Shown here piece after piece: positions 48,879-56,935 of a stretch of DNA of 64,000 nucleotides (positions are counted from its first letter, which is position 1; the number at the start of each line of letters is the position of its first letter). This DNA comes from Streptomyces sp. NBC_01454 (GTDB lineage: Bacteria > Actinomycetota > Actinomycetes > Streptomycetales > Streptomycetaceae): the NCBI RefSeq assembly GCF_036227565.1, contig NZ_CP109461.1:124001-188000 (forward strand), read 5' to 3'. Under the pieces are notes generated by a model. That model was not told the DNA's origin and ran no database searches. It was given only the letters and a program-made list of their open reading frames with translations. The position numbers and the translations under genes were made by a program.

Positions 48879-49250
48879 TCAGGGGGCGCCGATGTCCACT
48901 GCCCATACGCCGGTGCCGTCATACGCCTGCGGTGCGGCGGTAAGGACCTGCCCGCCGTCGGCTTCAGAGACGGCCGCGTAAACCGCGTGCGCGCAACTCC
49001 ATTCGATGCCGGACGCAGCGGCTTCTTCAACCGCTGCACAGGCAGCGAAGTCCAAGGGCAGGAATTCCAGCCCGGAGAGAGCGCCGACGTGAGCGGTGGC
49101 GCCGGGCAGCTCCTGGCTGGCTGCGACCAGGCAGAGCGCGGGCACGTGGGCGCGTTGCTGCAGGTCGCCTGCTTCGATGACGACAAGGCCAGCGAGGAAC
49201 CGGTGCCCGTGGCAGAGGGCTAACACCGCGGTGTGATCGAGGATGATCAC
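48879..49250 (-). CDS. VapC-like PIN-domain toxin (putative)
   Basis: A 123-aa protein whose GTG overlaps the antitoxin stop (GTGA). It begins VIILDHTAVLALCHG, where the PIN domain places its first acidic residue, and ends GGQVLTAAPQAYDGTGVWAV, where the last Asp lies. The fold order fits PIN nucleases, although the central acidic residues are weakly conserved. If active it would cleave RNA. The call rests on the overlapping RHH-like gene. Confidence 0.6.
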   Translation of the reverse strand: MIILDHTAVLALCHGHRFLAGLVVIEAGDLQQRAHVPALCLVAASQELPGATAHVGALSGLEFLPLDFAACAAVEEAAASGIEWSCAHAVYAAVSEADGGQVLTAAPQAYDGTGVWAVDIGAP

Positions 49251-49510
49251 CTACGGCCGCCGAGGCGGCCGGCTGCGATGTCAGCGCGCCACTGCTGGGC
49301 GCGGGCGACCTCATCATCGCTCAGGTCCGGGCACAGGTTCGTGCGAACGTAAGCCAGGGCGCGGGCGGTGCGCTCTGCGCGGTCGGCGTTGGTGGGAACC
49401 TGCGCGATCAGGCTCTCCACAACGTTGCGGGTGCTGGTGCCACGTTCCTTGGCCAGGATGCGAAGCCGGTCCCGGACCTCGTCCGTAATCTTGATCGTCG
49501 TATCAGCCAC
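49247..49510 (-). CDS. VapB-like ribbon-helix-helix antitoxin
   Basis: From GTG 49510 the 87-aa protein starts V-A-D-T-T-I-K-I-T-D-E-V-R-D-R-L, then RILAKERGTSTRNVVESLIA. This is the beta-helix-helix DNA-binding fold of Arc/MetJ antitoxins, followed by a charged C-terminal tail. It directly precedes and overlaps the PIN-like gene, so the pair is a probable type II toxin-antitoxin system. Confidence 0.7.
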   Translation of the reverse strand: MADTTIKITDEVRDRLRILAKERGTSTRNVVESLIAQVPTNADRAERTARALAYVRTNLCPDLSDDEVARAQQWRADIAAGRLGGRR

Positions 49511-49597
49511 CCCGGAAGAATACATCCGAATATCCTGGGTGCGGTACCAGGACGCCCAAGAGGCCGACGGCAACGCCGGGTGAGGTAGGGAGGGGCG

Positions 49598-50056
49598 ATG
49601 ACGACGCAGTTCGATGTGGCGACCGGGTCGGGGCTGCCGATCGATCCTGGTGAGCGGCGGCTTCATGCGGCGCGCGAGGCCTTCGAGGCGCTATGCGAGA
49701 TCCGCCGGCTGATGAACACCGACGCTGCGGACCCGTTGGCGACACCGGCACTGTGGGAGCGCTGCCAAGCTGTGCGCGCTGTCGCGCTCACGCTGGAGGC
49801 CAACGGACTGGCTCCGTCCGCGCTCGACAGCCAGGGTGTGCGGGTCGCGACGGGCTACTGCGTCGAAGACGTCCCGGACCGCGGCGGCGTGGTGCGGGTG
49901 CGGTGGGTTGGGCCGTCAGGTAGTGGGGTCCGGTTCGACCAGCAGCGGGCGCTGCAGCAGTGCGAGCAGGTACTGACCGGGTGCGGCTGGACGGCGCTGC
50001 TGTATCGCGGACCGCGCCGCCAGTGGTACCTCGAAGTTGAGGCTCTCTCCCTGTGA
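49598..50056 (+). CDS. Unknown protein, 152 aa
   Basis: ATG 49598 follows GGGAGGGG and the gene diverges from the toxin-antitoxin pair, sharing an 87-base gap. The protein is soluble and mixed alpha/beta (EAFEALCEIRRLMNTDAADP; GVRVATGYCVEDVPDRGGVV; QQCEQVLTGCGWTALLYRGP). I recognise no family. The good ribosome site and normal codon use support a real gene, typical of Streptomyces mobile-element cargo. Confidence 0.6.
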   Translation: MTTQFDVATGSGLPIDPGERRLHAAREAFEALCEIRRLMNTDAADPLATPALWERCQAVRAVALTLEANGLAPSALDSQGVRVATGYCVEDVPDRGGVVRVRWVGPSGSGVRFDQQRALQQCEQVLTGCGWTALLYRGPRRQWYLEVEALSL

Positions 50057-50100
50057 GCAGCACGATGCCTTCGTCACCGGGGACGCACATCCGCACCGCC

Positions 50101-50290
50101 AAGAGCCCCAGCCGCAACGGGGTACGCGAGCGCTCTCTGAAGTACGAACACCTCTACCGCCTGGAGAGTGGAAACCTCACTATCCTCGCCGGCCTCGCCC
50201 GCGAGGCCGGGCACTGCCGGCACGTCTTCAACCATGTCCGGCCCCACCAGGCCCTCGCCGACCACCGCCCCATCGAGGTTTACCACGCCC
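50101..50290 (+). pseudogene. IS3/IS481-type transposase C-terminal remnant
   Basis: The text RNGVRERSLKYEHLYRLESG ... HVFNHVRPHQALADHRPIEV is the last 60 residues of an rve-type transposase. It has no start or catalytic residues and is followed by another IS. Confidence 0.65.
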
Positions 50291-50375
50291 CGAGCCCGCA
50301 CGCCCCAGCTTTCAAACCAAGATCACTGGGCCACAAAGCTGACGCCGGGCCAGAAGTCAATCCACGAGCTATTGA

Positions 50376-51107
50376 TCAGAAACTCATGGGGTTCCCGTCC
50401 AGGATGTAGCGGACATGCGGGCCGCCAAAGTAGCCGCGGACGATCTGCGGTTGACGCTGTCGTCTGCGGAAGAAGCGACGGGTCTCGGCGGCGAGTTCGG
50501 CCTGGTTACGGGCCCGGTGCTGCTTGGGCAGGCTGTGCTTGAGGTCGGCGTTGACCAGCTCGTCAGGGTTCAGCTCGGGCGAGTACGGGGGCAGGAAGTG
50601 CAGCTCGACGTCGTCGGGGTGGGCAGCGAGCCAGTCGCGGACCCTCTTGGAGCGGTGGGCGAAGTGCCCGTCGACCACGAGATGGACCTTACGGTCGAAG
50701 TGGCCGGCGAGCCGGTCCGGGAAGCGGCACATCACTTCGGCGGTGAAGCTCTCGGCGAAGACCATGAAGTGCATCCCGCACTTGGTACTGATCGCCGACA
50801 TCGCGTCCACCGAGAACCGGTTGCCGGTCCGCCGCACGACGGGAGTCTTCCCCTTCTCTCCCCAGGTGCGGCCGGTGACCTGGTCGGAGCGGATGCCGAC
50901 CTGGTCGGCGAACAGGACCTCGCCCAGTCCTTCTTCGCCTTCGCCCAGATCGCCGGCCAGCCCTGCCCTCCTCGTGCCAGCTGTCGGCGTACATGTGAAC
51001 GTGGCTCTGGCAAGATTTTCGTAGCCCGAGATCATCTCGCCGTGATGGGCGGCTCGTCCGCGTCGTGGGCAGCCTTTGGTTGAGCTCTGTTGAACTGGGC
51101 AATTCAT
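50376..51107 (-). pseudogene. IS630-family transposase, 5' part broken
   Basis: The C-terminal DDE part is intact from EVLFADQVGIRSDQVTGRTW through LVVDGHFAHRSKRVRDWL to FLPPYSPELNPDELVNADLK and the stop at 50376. Upstream, the matching text is spread over at least two other frames (near 51010-50930), and the HTH half is missing. At least one frameshift plus a 5' deletion are needed to explain it. Confidence 0.7.
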
Positions 51108-51332
51108 TCACGCAGTTGGCGGATGTTCTGGTGGTGTCGATCAACATCTCTGGTCCTTTCGTGGTGATCTCCGCCTTACGAGATCGCGTCCTCCGGCCGG
51201 GTGCACTGGGTGCGGCGCGCTGAGTGCGTGGGTGCACAGTCGTTACGTACGGCGCCTCGCCGATGCTGTTGGGTGCCATTCAAAATCGTGACGGGTTTGC
51301 CATTCCCGATGGTGATGTTCGGGGATGAGAAG

Positions 51333-51359
51333 AGCCCGCCGGTGGGGTTCCGGCGGGCT
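51333..51359. terminator. Intrinsic terminator hairpin
   Basis: A 10-bp stem: AGCCCGCCGG (51333-51342) with CCGGCGGGCT (51350-51359), 7-base loop, then GTTTGATC on the plus strand. It lies 57 bases beyond the end of the TniB-like gene and could end transcription from either side. Confidence 0.65.
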
Positions 51360-51415
51360 GTTTGATCTTCATCGTGTCACTGGGATGTTGACGGTGCCTA
51401 TGGTGGGCGCGGTCG

Positions 51416-52228
51416 TCATTCGGCGGTGACTTCGGCGACGGCGGCGCGGGCGCTGGTCTCGTCGACGATGGGCTTGCCCTCGGCGTAGGCGGACAGCAGG
51501 GCCTGGACGGCGAGGTTGTTGACGGCGCGGGGAAAGCCGCGGGCGGTGTCGTGGATCAGCGTGATCGCGTCGTCGGTGAACAGGGTGTCGCTGCGGCCGG
51601 CGAGCGCGAGGTGGTGGACCAGGTAGGAGGAGGTCTCCTCGCCGGTCATGGACGGCATGTTGTAGCGGACCTGGATCCTCTGGTCCAGGGCGGCCAGGAC
51701 ACCGAGTTTGATCTTGTGCCGCAGGGTCGGCTGGCCGATCAGCAGGCAGGCCAGCGGGCTGTTGGAATCCATCTCGTCGTTGGTCAGCATCCGGATCGCC
51801 TCCAGCTGCTCGTGGTCCAGGAGATGTGCCTCCTCGATGATCAGGATGGGGACGCGGCCGCGCTCGTTGTTCTCGGTGGCCAGCAGGGCGGTGGCCTGCG
51901 GGATCAGCGTCGACTTGTGCGGACGCGGGACGCCGCCCAGCGAGGCGACGATCGCGTGGTGGATCCCGGCGACGCCGACCGCGGGGTTCGCCAGGTAGAT
52001 CACCTTGTGGCGGGGGTGGTCCAGCTGGGACAGCGACGCTCTGACCGCGACGGTCTTGCCCGCGCCGACCTCGCCGGTGATCACCCCCAGTGCGCGTTCG
52101 CCGATGCACCAGGTGATGCGGGCGACGGCCTGCGCGTGGGAGGAGTGCCGGTGCAGCATCGAGGGGGCCAGGTCCTTGTCGAAGGGCATGCGCGTGAAGC
52201 CCCAGTGCGCGGTCAGTTTGTCTATCAA
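51416..52228 (-). CDS. TniB/ExeA-like AAA+ ATPase of a transposon
   Basis: A 270-aa ATPase starting MIDKLTAHWGFTRMPFDKDL, the typical ExeA-like beginning. Walker A: GVITGEVGAGKTVAVRA (about 50-62). Walker B: PILIIEEAHLLD. Sensor 1 follows at LACLLIGQPTLR. Such proteins select targets for DDE transposases of the Mu/Tn552/Tn5053 class. The gene overlaps the small gene upstream (GTGA-type) and is the last of the transposon operon. Confidence 0.85.
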   Translation of the reverse strand: MIDKLTAHWGFTRMPFDKDLAPSMLHRHSSHAQAVARITWCIGERALGVITGEVGAGKTVAVRASLSQLDHPRHKVIYLANPAVGVAGIHHAIVASLGGVPRPHKSTLIPQATALLATENNERGRVPILIIEEAHLLDHEQLEAIRMLTNDEMDSNSPLACLLIGQPTLRHKIKLGVLAALDQRIQVRYNMPSMTGEETSSYLVHHLALAGRSDTLFTDDAITLIHDTARGFPRAVNNLAVQALLSAYAEGKPIVDETSARAAVAEVTAE

Positions 52229-52455
52229 CGTCCGTCCGTCCTCTCCAAGTGGGCGATGCAGCGGTCCAGTTCGGCTGCGGCGTGTTCGGCCCGCCGGTGG
52301 AAGCGGACCGCGAGCCGCAAGGCCGGGCCGGTGACCCGGTGGTGGTCGAGCCTGCGGCCGGCCAGCCGCAGCGTCCGCTCCAGCAGCAGGCGGGCCGACG
52401 TCTCCTGGTCGTCGAGCTCGTCGAGCCGGTCCTGGACCGGGTTGCCGCTGGTCAC
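52225..52455 (-). CDS. Small accessory protein of the TniA/TniB-like transposon
   Basis: GTG 52455 follows GAGGAAGG. The 76-aa product is helical and charged (RLDELDDQETSARLLLERTL; LAVRFHRRAEHAAAELDRCI) and overlaps the ATPase gene start. Such small genes often sit between the transposase and ATPase genes of this transposon type. Function unknown. Confidence 0.6.
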   Translation of the reverse strand: MTSGNPVQDRLDELDDQETSARLLLERTLRLAGRRLDHHRVTGPALRLAVRFHRRAEHAAAELDRCIAHLERTDGR

Positions 52456-52583
52456 GAGCCTTCCTCGGTCAGGTCGACGGCTTCGGTCGGTTGGGCCTGG
52501 CCGGGCAGGAAGACTGAGGTGATCCCCGTGATGTGGACACACCTGACAATGGATCTTGTTGATCCTGGAAGGTGTAGATCTCT

Positions 52584-52892
52584 GTGGCACGGCCCTCGAA
52601 GTACAGTGCGGAGTTCCGGTCCGACGCGATCGCGTTGTGGCGGGCTTCGGCCGGCAGGCGGACGTTCAAGGACGTCGCGGCCGATCTGAACGTCAACCCC
52701 GAGACGCTGCGGACCTGGGTGCGCGACATGGACGCACCGTCGGCCGCCGCTGGCGCGTCGGATGGCGCGGAGGGCGAGCTGGCGCGGCTGCGGGCGGAGA
52801 ACGCCCGGCTGCTGAAGAACGAGAAGGAATGGCAGCTGGAGCGGGAGATCCTGCGCCGGGCAGCGGCGTATTTTGCCCGGGAGATGAAGTGA
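52584..52892 (+). CDS. IS3-family OrfA
   Basis: A 102-aa HTH protein (KYSAEFRSDAIALWRASAGR, DVAADLNVNPETLRTWVRDM) with a C-terminal coil (ELARLRAENARLLKNEKEWQ) ending REMK. Its stop overlaps the OrfB start as GTGA; a -1 frameshift near this point would give the OrfAB transposase. Confidence 0.9.
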   Translation: MARPSKYSAEFRSDAIALWRASAGRRTFKDVAADLNVNPETLRTWVRDMDAPSAAAGASDGAEGELARLRAENARLLKNEKEWQLEREILRRAAAYFAREMK

Positions 52893-53788
52893 AGACCGCC
52901 GCTTGGGACTTCGTCTCCGCCCATGCCGAGATGTTCGGCGTCAAGCGGATATGCCGGGTGCTGGAGGTCTCCCGCTCGGGCTACTACGGGTGGATCGCCG
53001 GCGCCGAAGCGCGGGCCGTGCAGCAGGCCGCCGAGGACACGCTGGTCGCCGAGATCCGCGAGATCCACGCCGAACACCGCGGGAACTACGGCGCGTTGCG
53101 GGTCCACGCCGAGCTGCGCGGCTTCGGCCACACGGTCAACCGCAAGCGGGTCGCGCGGCTGATGCGCAAGCACGACATCGTCGGCCGCCACCTGCGCAAG
53201 AAGAAGCGCACCACGACTCCAGACCGCCTCGCGCCGCCGGTGCCGGACCTGGTCCGGCGGGACTTCACCGCCGGCGATCTGGACGAGAAGTGGTGCGGTG
53301 ACATCACATACGTGCAGGTCGGAGCAACGTGGCTCTACCTCGCCTGCGTCGTGGACATCCGGTCCCGCCGGGTGCTCGGCTGGTCGATGGCCCCGCACAT
53401 GCGGGCCGAACTCGTCATCGACGCGCTCCAGAACGCGGTCGCCGCCCGCGGCGGCAACGTGGCCGGAGTGATCTTCCACGCGGACCGCGGGTCGCAGTAC
53501 ACCTCGGCCGCGTTCGCCCAGGTCTGCGACCGGTACGGCATCCGCAGGAGCATGGGCAGGGTCGGCTCAAGTTACGACAACGCCCTGGCCGAGAGTTTCT
53601 GGCAGGGCCTGAAGCGAGAAACGATGTACGGGAAACTGTTCTTGACGATGCGGCAGGCGAGGCTGGAGATATTCCAGTGGCTCACCTACTACAACGCCCG
53701 CCGCCGCCACAGCGCCCTGGGCTACCTCTCCCCAATGGAGTTCGAACAGCAGCACCACAAGACAGCTAAACTCTCACTCGCAGCATGA
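52889..53788 (+). CDS. IS3-family OrfB transposase
   Basis: A 299-residue integrase-like catalytic protein beginning VKTAAWDFVSAHAEMFGVKR. The HTH_21 segment holds HAEHRGNYGALRVHAELRG. The DDE core holds KWCGDITYVQVGATWLYLAC (D), IFHADRGSQYTSAAFAQVCD (D) and SSYDNALAESFWQGLKRE (E). It ends normally with NARRRHSALGYLSPMEFEQ. It is intact and likely active with OrfA. Confidence 0.9.
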   Translation: MKTAAWDFVSAHAEMFGVKRICRVLEVSRSGYYGWIAGAEARAVQQAAEDTLVAEIREIHAEHRGNYGALRVHAELRGFGHTVNRKRVARLMRKHDIVGRHLRKKKRTTTPDRLAPPVPDLVRRDFTAGDLDEKWCGDITYVQVGATWLYLACVVDIRSRRVLGWSMAPHMRAELVIDALQNAVAARGGNVAGVIFHADRGSQYTSAAFAQVCDRYGIRRSMGRVGSSYDNALAESFWQGLKRETMYGKLFLTMRQARLEIFQWLTYYNARRRHSALGYLSPMEFEQQHHKTAKLSLAA

Positions 53789-53817
53789 ACCCCTGTGTCC
53801 ACACTCCGGGGGTCACC

Positions 53818-55140
53818 TCACACCTCGTAGTTGATCCGCTGCCCGAGTTCCCTGGTGCGCTCGGTGTCGATCAGGCAGAGGTAGTCGATCCCGGTCGGCG
53901 CCGGCGGGGCCGCGACGGGGGTCTCGGGCTTGGCCTTGGGGTGCGCGTGCCGGGTGATCTGGTGCGGGATGGCCTTGCCGAACGAGCGTCCGCCGAAGCG
54001 GACGTCGATGTCGGTCAGGTCGAAGGGGTCGAAGACGAGCTCGACCTGCCGGCCGACCAGCGAGGCGTCGACGTTGTAGGTGTTGGACTGGAGTGAGACC
54101 GTGGCGGTCTTGGCGACCTTCCGCAGCTCTGACCAGCGGAAAGCCTCCCTCAACGCGTCCGGGGTGGGGACCGGGAACGGGGCGCTGGCCATCCACCGCT
54201 CCAGCGGCTGCTGCCCCGTCTCGGAGTGCGCCCGCCGGTGATAGACCTGCTCGACCCAGGCTGTGAAGAGGCGATTGAGCATGGCCAGGTCGGTGACCTT
54301 CTCCGTGTCGACCTCGACCAGGAACTGTTCCCGGACAGTGCGGAAAAAGCGTTCGATCTTGCCCCTGCCCTGCGGGCGCCCCGGCGTCGAGTGGATCAGC
54401 TTGATCCCGAGCCTCGCGCAGGCTCTGAGCAGGGCGGAGTCCACGAACGCGGAGCCGTTGTCGACGTAGACGCCCTCGGGGACGCCGCGGGCGGCCAGTG
54501 CCGGCCGAAGCGCCGCCGCCAGTCGGACGCTGTCCTCGGCGCCGCCCCAGCGGTGCCCGACCACCGCCCGACTGTGGTCGTCGACGAACGCGAAGAGATA
54601 AGCCTTGTGACCTGCGATCTTCGGCCCGTGGAGGGCATCCCCGACCCAGAGCTCATTCGGCCGGTTCGCCTCGAACCGGCCGAACGCCTCCGGCGCCTGC
54701 CCGTCGGGGCGGGTCAGCAGTTCCAGGCGCTGAAGGTGCCGGTGGACGGTGCGGTAGGACGGGCCCCAGCCCAGGTGCTGCTGCAGGATCCGCACCACCT
54801 GCGCGGTCGACCGGCTCGGATTCTCCCGCTTCAAGGCCGCTGCCAGGTCCAGCACCTCCTCCGGCGTGCGCGGGGTGACCTGCCGGGTCGGCGGCAGCAG
54901 CGCGTCGAAACCGCCCTCACGCCAGAGCTTGAGCCAGCGATCCACCGTCCCGCGCGTGATCTTGACCGGCTTCCCGAACGGATCGGTGTGCACCCGGGCA
55001 GCGATCGCGCGGACCATCGCCCCGCGCTGGCGCGGGCTCAGGGCAGCGTCAGCCGCCTCGCGGATCAACTGGTAACGGAACAAGGCGACTTGGTGGGCCC
55101 GTTCGGCCCGCCGTCGCTCCTCCTCATCGACCAACGCCAT
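53818..55140 (-). CDS. TniA/Mu-type DDE transposase
   Basis: I chose ATG 55140 (MALVDEEERRRAE...) because AGGAGG lies six bases upstream; ATG 55170 is also open. The 440-aa protein has an N-terminal HTH (ITRGTVDRWLKLWREGGFDA) and an rve core: ELWVGDALHGPKIAGHKAYL (D), EGVYVDNGSAFVDSALLRAC (D), GRPQGRGKIERFFRTVREQF (E). A Mu-transposase-like C-terminal barrel follows. It works with the ATPase at 51416. The IS3 inserted right after its stop has separated the two genes. Confidence 0.85.
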   Translation of the reverse strand: MALVDEEERRRAERAHQVALFRYQLIREAADAALSPRQRGAMVRAIAARVHTDPFGKPVKITRGTVDRWLKLWREGGFDALLPPTRQVTPRTPEEVLDLAAALKRENPSRSTAQVVRILQQHLGWGPSYRTVHRHLQRLELLTRPDGQAPEAFGRFEANRPNELWVGDALHGPKIAGHKAYLFAFVDDHSRAVVGHRWGGAEDSVRLAAALRPALAARGVPEGVYVDNGSAFVDSALLRACARLGIKLIHSTPGRPQGRGKIERFFRTVREQFLVEVDTEKVTDLAMLNRLFTAWVEQVYHRRAHSETGQQPLERWMASAPFPVPTPDALREAFRWSELRKVAKTATVSLQSNTYNVDASLVGRQVELVFDPFDLTDIDVRFGGRSFGKAIPHQITRHAHPKAKPETPVAAPPAPTGIDYLCLIDTERTRELGQRINYEV

Positions 55141-55239
55141 CCGGCGCCCTCCTGAAACGGCTGTGGACATGCCAGCCGCCAGGATGAGCCGAGCCCGACG
55201 ATCTTCGTCAGGGTCAGCTCGTGTTGATCGTTTCGGAGG

Positions 55240-55824
55240 TCAGGCCGGAGGCCAGCCCGGCGCCAGCAGGCGGCCGTGGCAGGCCGCCGACACCAGCAAC
55301 CAGGTAGGCACCTTCAACTTCCCGAGCCTCGCCCTCGCGGCGAACGCGAACCCCGTCACCGCACTGACCGCGTCAGCGACCGCCGTCCCGGCCGGGGCCG
55401 GCAGGACCGCGGCCGGGTCGTCCGCCAGCGCGACCAGCCACGCGGTGAACACCGCCGTCGCCCGGACCGCCCGCCGCGACCAGCACCGCAGCCAGCCCCG
55501 CACTGTCGTCACCGGCCTGCCCAGCCGCCCGGCGATCCGCCGGCAGCCCCAGCCGGCTGCCGCGAGCTCCAGCCCGGCCCCGACGACCTCAGCCGTGTCC
55601 GCGCGTCTGACCAGGGACAACGCTGGAAGCAGGATGTGCGTCGCCTCGCAGGAGCGGCACCTCGCCCGACGCGGACGCACCACCACGACCCCGCCCGGAC
55701 CCCGCAGGCTCCGCGACCGGCCCCAGCCCCACCGGGCTAGCACCCCGCCGCAGCCCGGACACGACAACTCGCCCTCGACCAGGCGCCGTTCGACAACCGA
55801 AGTTGCCACCTCTACCGTGACCAA
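55240..55824 (-). CDS. Zinc-ribbon plus HTH protein of the transposon (DUF6431-like)
   Basis: Read from TTG 55824 with GGAGGG just upstream; 194 aa. The N-terminus has two Cys pairs, GELSCPGCGGVLARWGWG and RRARCRSCEATHILLP, a zinc ribbon for DNA binding. A homeodomain-like helix pair follows (RRIAGRLGRPVTTVRGWLRC). Genes of this type usually head the same transposon, before the TniA-like gene. Its role is probably end recognition or regulation; this is inferred. Confidence 0.65.
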   Translation of the reverse strand: MVTVEVATSVVERRLVEGELSCPGCGGVLARWGWGRSRSLRGPGGVVVVRPRRARCRSCEATHILLPALSLVRRADTAEVVGAGLELAAAGWGCRRIAGRLGRPVTTVRGWLRCWSRRAVRATAVFTAWLVALADDPAAVLPAPAGTAVADAVSAVTGFAFAARARLGKLKVPTWLLVSAACHGRLLAPGWPPA

Positions 55825-55883
55825 AGCGCCCTCCGTTGGCGCTCGCACGGCCCTCCCGGACGCCGCCAAACGAGCGGGAGGGC

Positions 55884-55910
55884 CGTGATCATGTTCAGGA
55901 CATGATCACG
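55884..55910. promoter_or_regulatory. Perfect 11-bp inverted repeat
   Basis: CGTGATCATGT (55884-55894) and ACATGATCACG (55900-55910) around a 5-base spacer. It lies 60-86 bases before the zinc-ribbon gene start on the minus strand. It could be an operator for that gene or part of the transposon end. Confidence 0.55.
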
Positions 55911-56029
55911 GTGCCGCCCAGCACCCAGAAGATCAATTACCTTCTTGTGAACTCTTCCTCATCAACATCACCAATGGCACAACACTGCCCGTTCGTCAGC
56001 ATGTTGAGTGACTATCTACAACCGCCCGG

Positions 56030-56525
56030 CGCGCGGGCACCTGCGGACTGAAACCGAGCCGGCGCATCAGCCTCGTTGCGCCCGAGACGCTGTAGGAGAC
56101 ATGGAACTTCCTGCCGATCAGCGTGGACACCCGCGCCGCGGTCCACACCTGGTCCTCCACCCAGCCATGCGCGGCCGGACCCTGCTCCAGATATGCGGCG
56201 AGCTTCTCCAGGCAGCGCGGCGACAGACGGCACCGTGACCCGCTCGCCCCACGCGAGACCAGGGCCTGCATGCCGCCGTCTCGCCACAGCTCCTGCCACT
56301 GGTAAGCCGATTTCCGGCTCACCCGCAGTCGCCGGGCCACCTCCGGCGGCTTGATCTTCTGCTCGAACAACTCGGCCGCCTGCATCCGCACCGTCTCGCG
56401 ACGCTGACGCCCCATCGCGGTCAGCCCGCCCCCATCCGCATACCTCACACACCACGAAGTACTACCAACACCCCAGCCACATCATCGACTTCCACAAAGA
56501 TCACCCTGACGAGCCGAAGTCAGTA
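56030..56525 (-). mobile_element. Truncated IS630 element (same family as the copy at 39.3 kb)
   Basis: One terminal repeat is present (CACCCTGACGAGCCGAAGTC, 56502-56525). The first 140 residues of the HTH half follow on the minus strand (IKPPEVARRLRVSRKSAYQW; VWTAARVSTLIGRKFHVSYS). Sequence identity to the complete IS630 is high but not full. Homology stops near 56030 at L-G-F-S-P-Q-V-P-A-R-R, so the catalytic half and the other end are deleted. Confidence 0.8.
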
Positions 56526-56580
56526 AGGACAGCTCTCGCAGGGACGCTGCGCAGGAGGGCGAAGTGACGAGGCCATGCAG

Positions 56581-56787
56581 TCAGTATGTCGGAGGGGCCG
56601 TGATTGGGGAGTCACTCCCTAGTTCGGCATGCCAGAGGCTGAGCCACACCGTCGGCATGGATTCGCTTGCAACCACTCGTTGATCAAAGCGAGCCAGGAC
56701 GGTAGACCCGCTCGCCTCCAGCTGCTCTGCGAGCGTGAACACCGCAAGTTCCAGAGGCATTTCCAGCTGCAGGGACCGCCCGAACAT
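56581..56787 (-). CDS. Small unknown protein, 68 aa
   Basis: ATG 56787 with GGAAAGG eight bases upstream. The product (MFGRSLQLEMPLELAVFTLA, EQLEASGSTVLARFDQRVVA) is soluble with a helix rich in Leu and Glu. It diverges from the EamA gene. No family recognised; the ribosome site supports a real gene. Confidence 0.45.
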   Translation of the reverse strand: MFGRSLQLEMPLELAVFTLAEQLEASGSTVLARFDQRVVASESMPTVWLSLWHAELGSDSPITAPPTY

Positions 56788-56935
56788 GATACCCACCTTT
56801 CCGCCATAGGTGAATCTTTGGCATGCTGGCTGGATATCTTATTTCTCTTATTTGGCCAGGTCGGGTTATCTTATCGGCTCATCCTGGTTGCCGGACCGTG
56901 GGCCAGGAGCAGGCTCTAGTCTCCGGAGTGTTACC

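Larger units (their letters stand above)
52515..53820 (+). mobile_element. IS3-family insertion sequence, complete
   Basis: Inverted repeats: TGAGGTGATCCCCG at the left (52515) and the complement of TGAGGTGACCCCCG at the right (53820), extending to a shared TGTGGACACA. It lies between the TniA-like and small accessory genes of a transposon in the opposite direction. A clear target duplication was not found. Confidence 0.8.
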
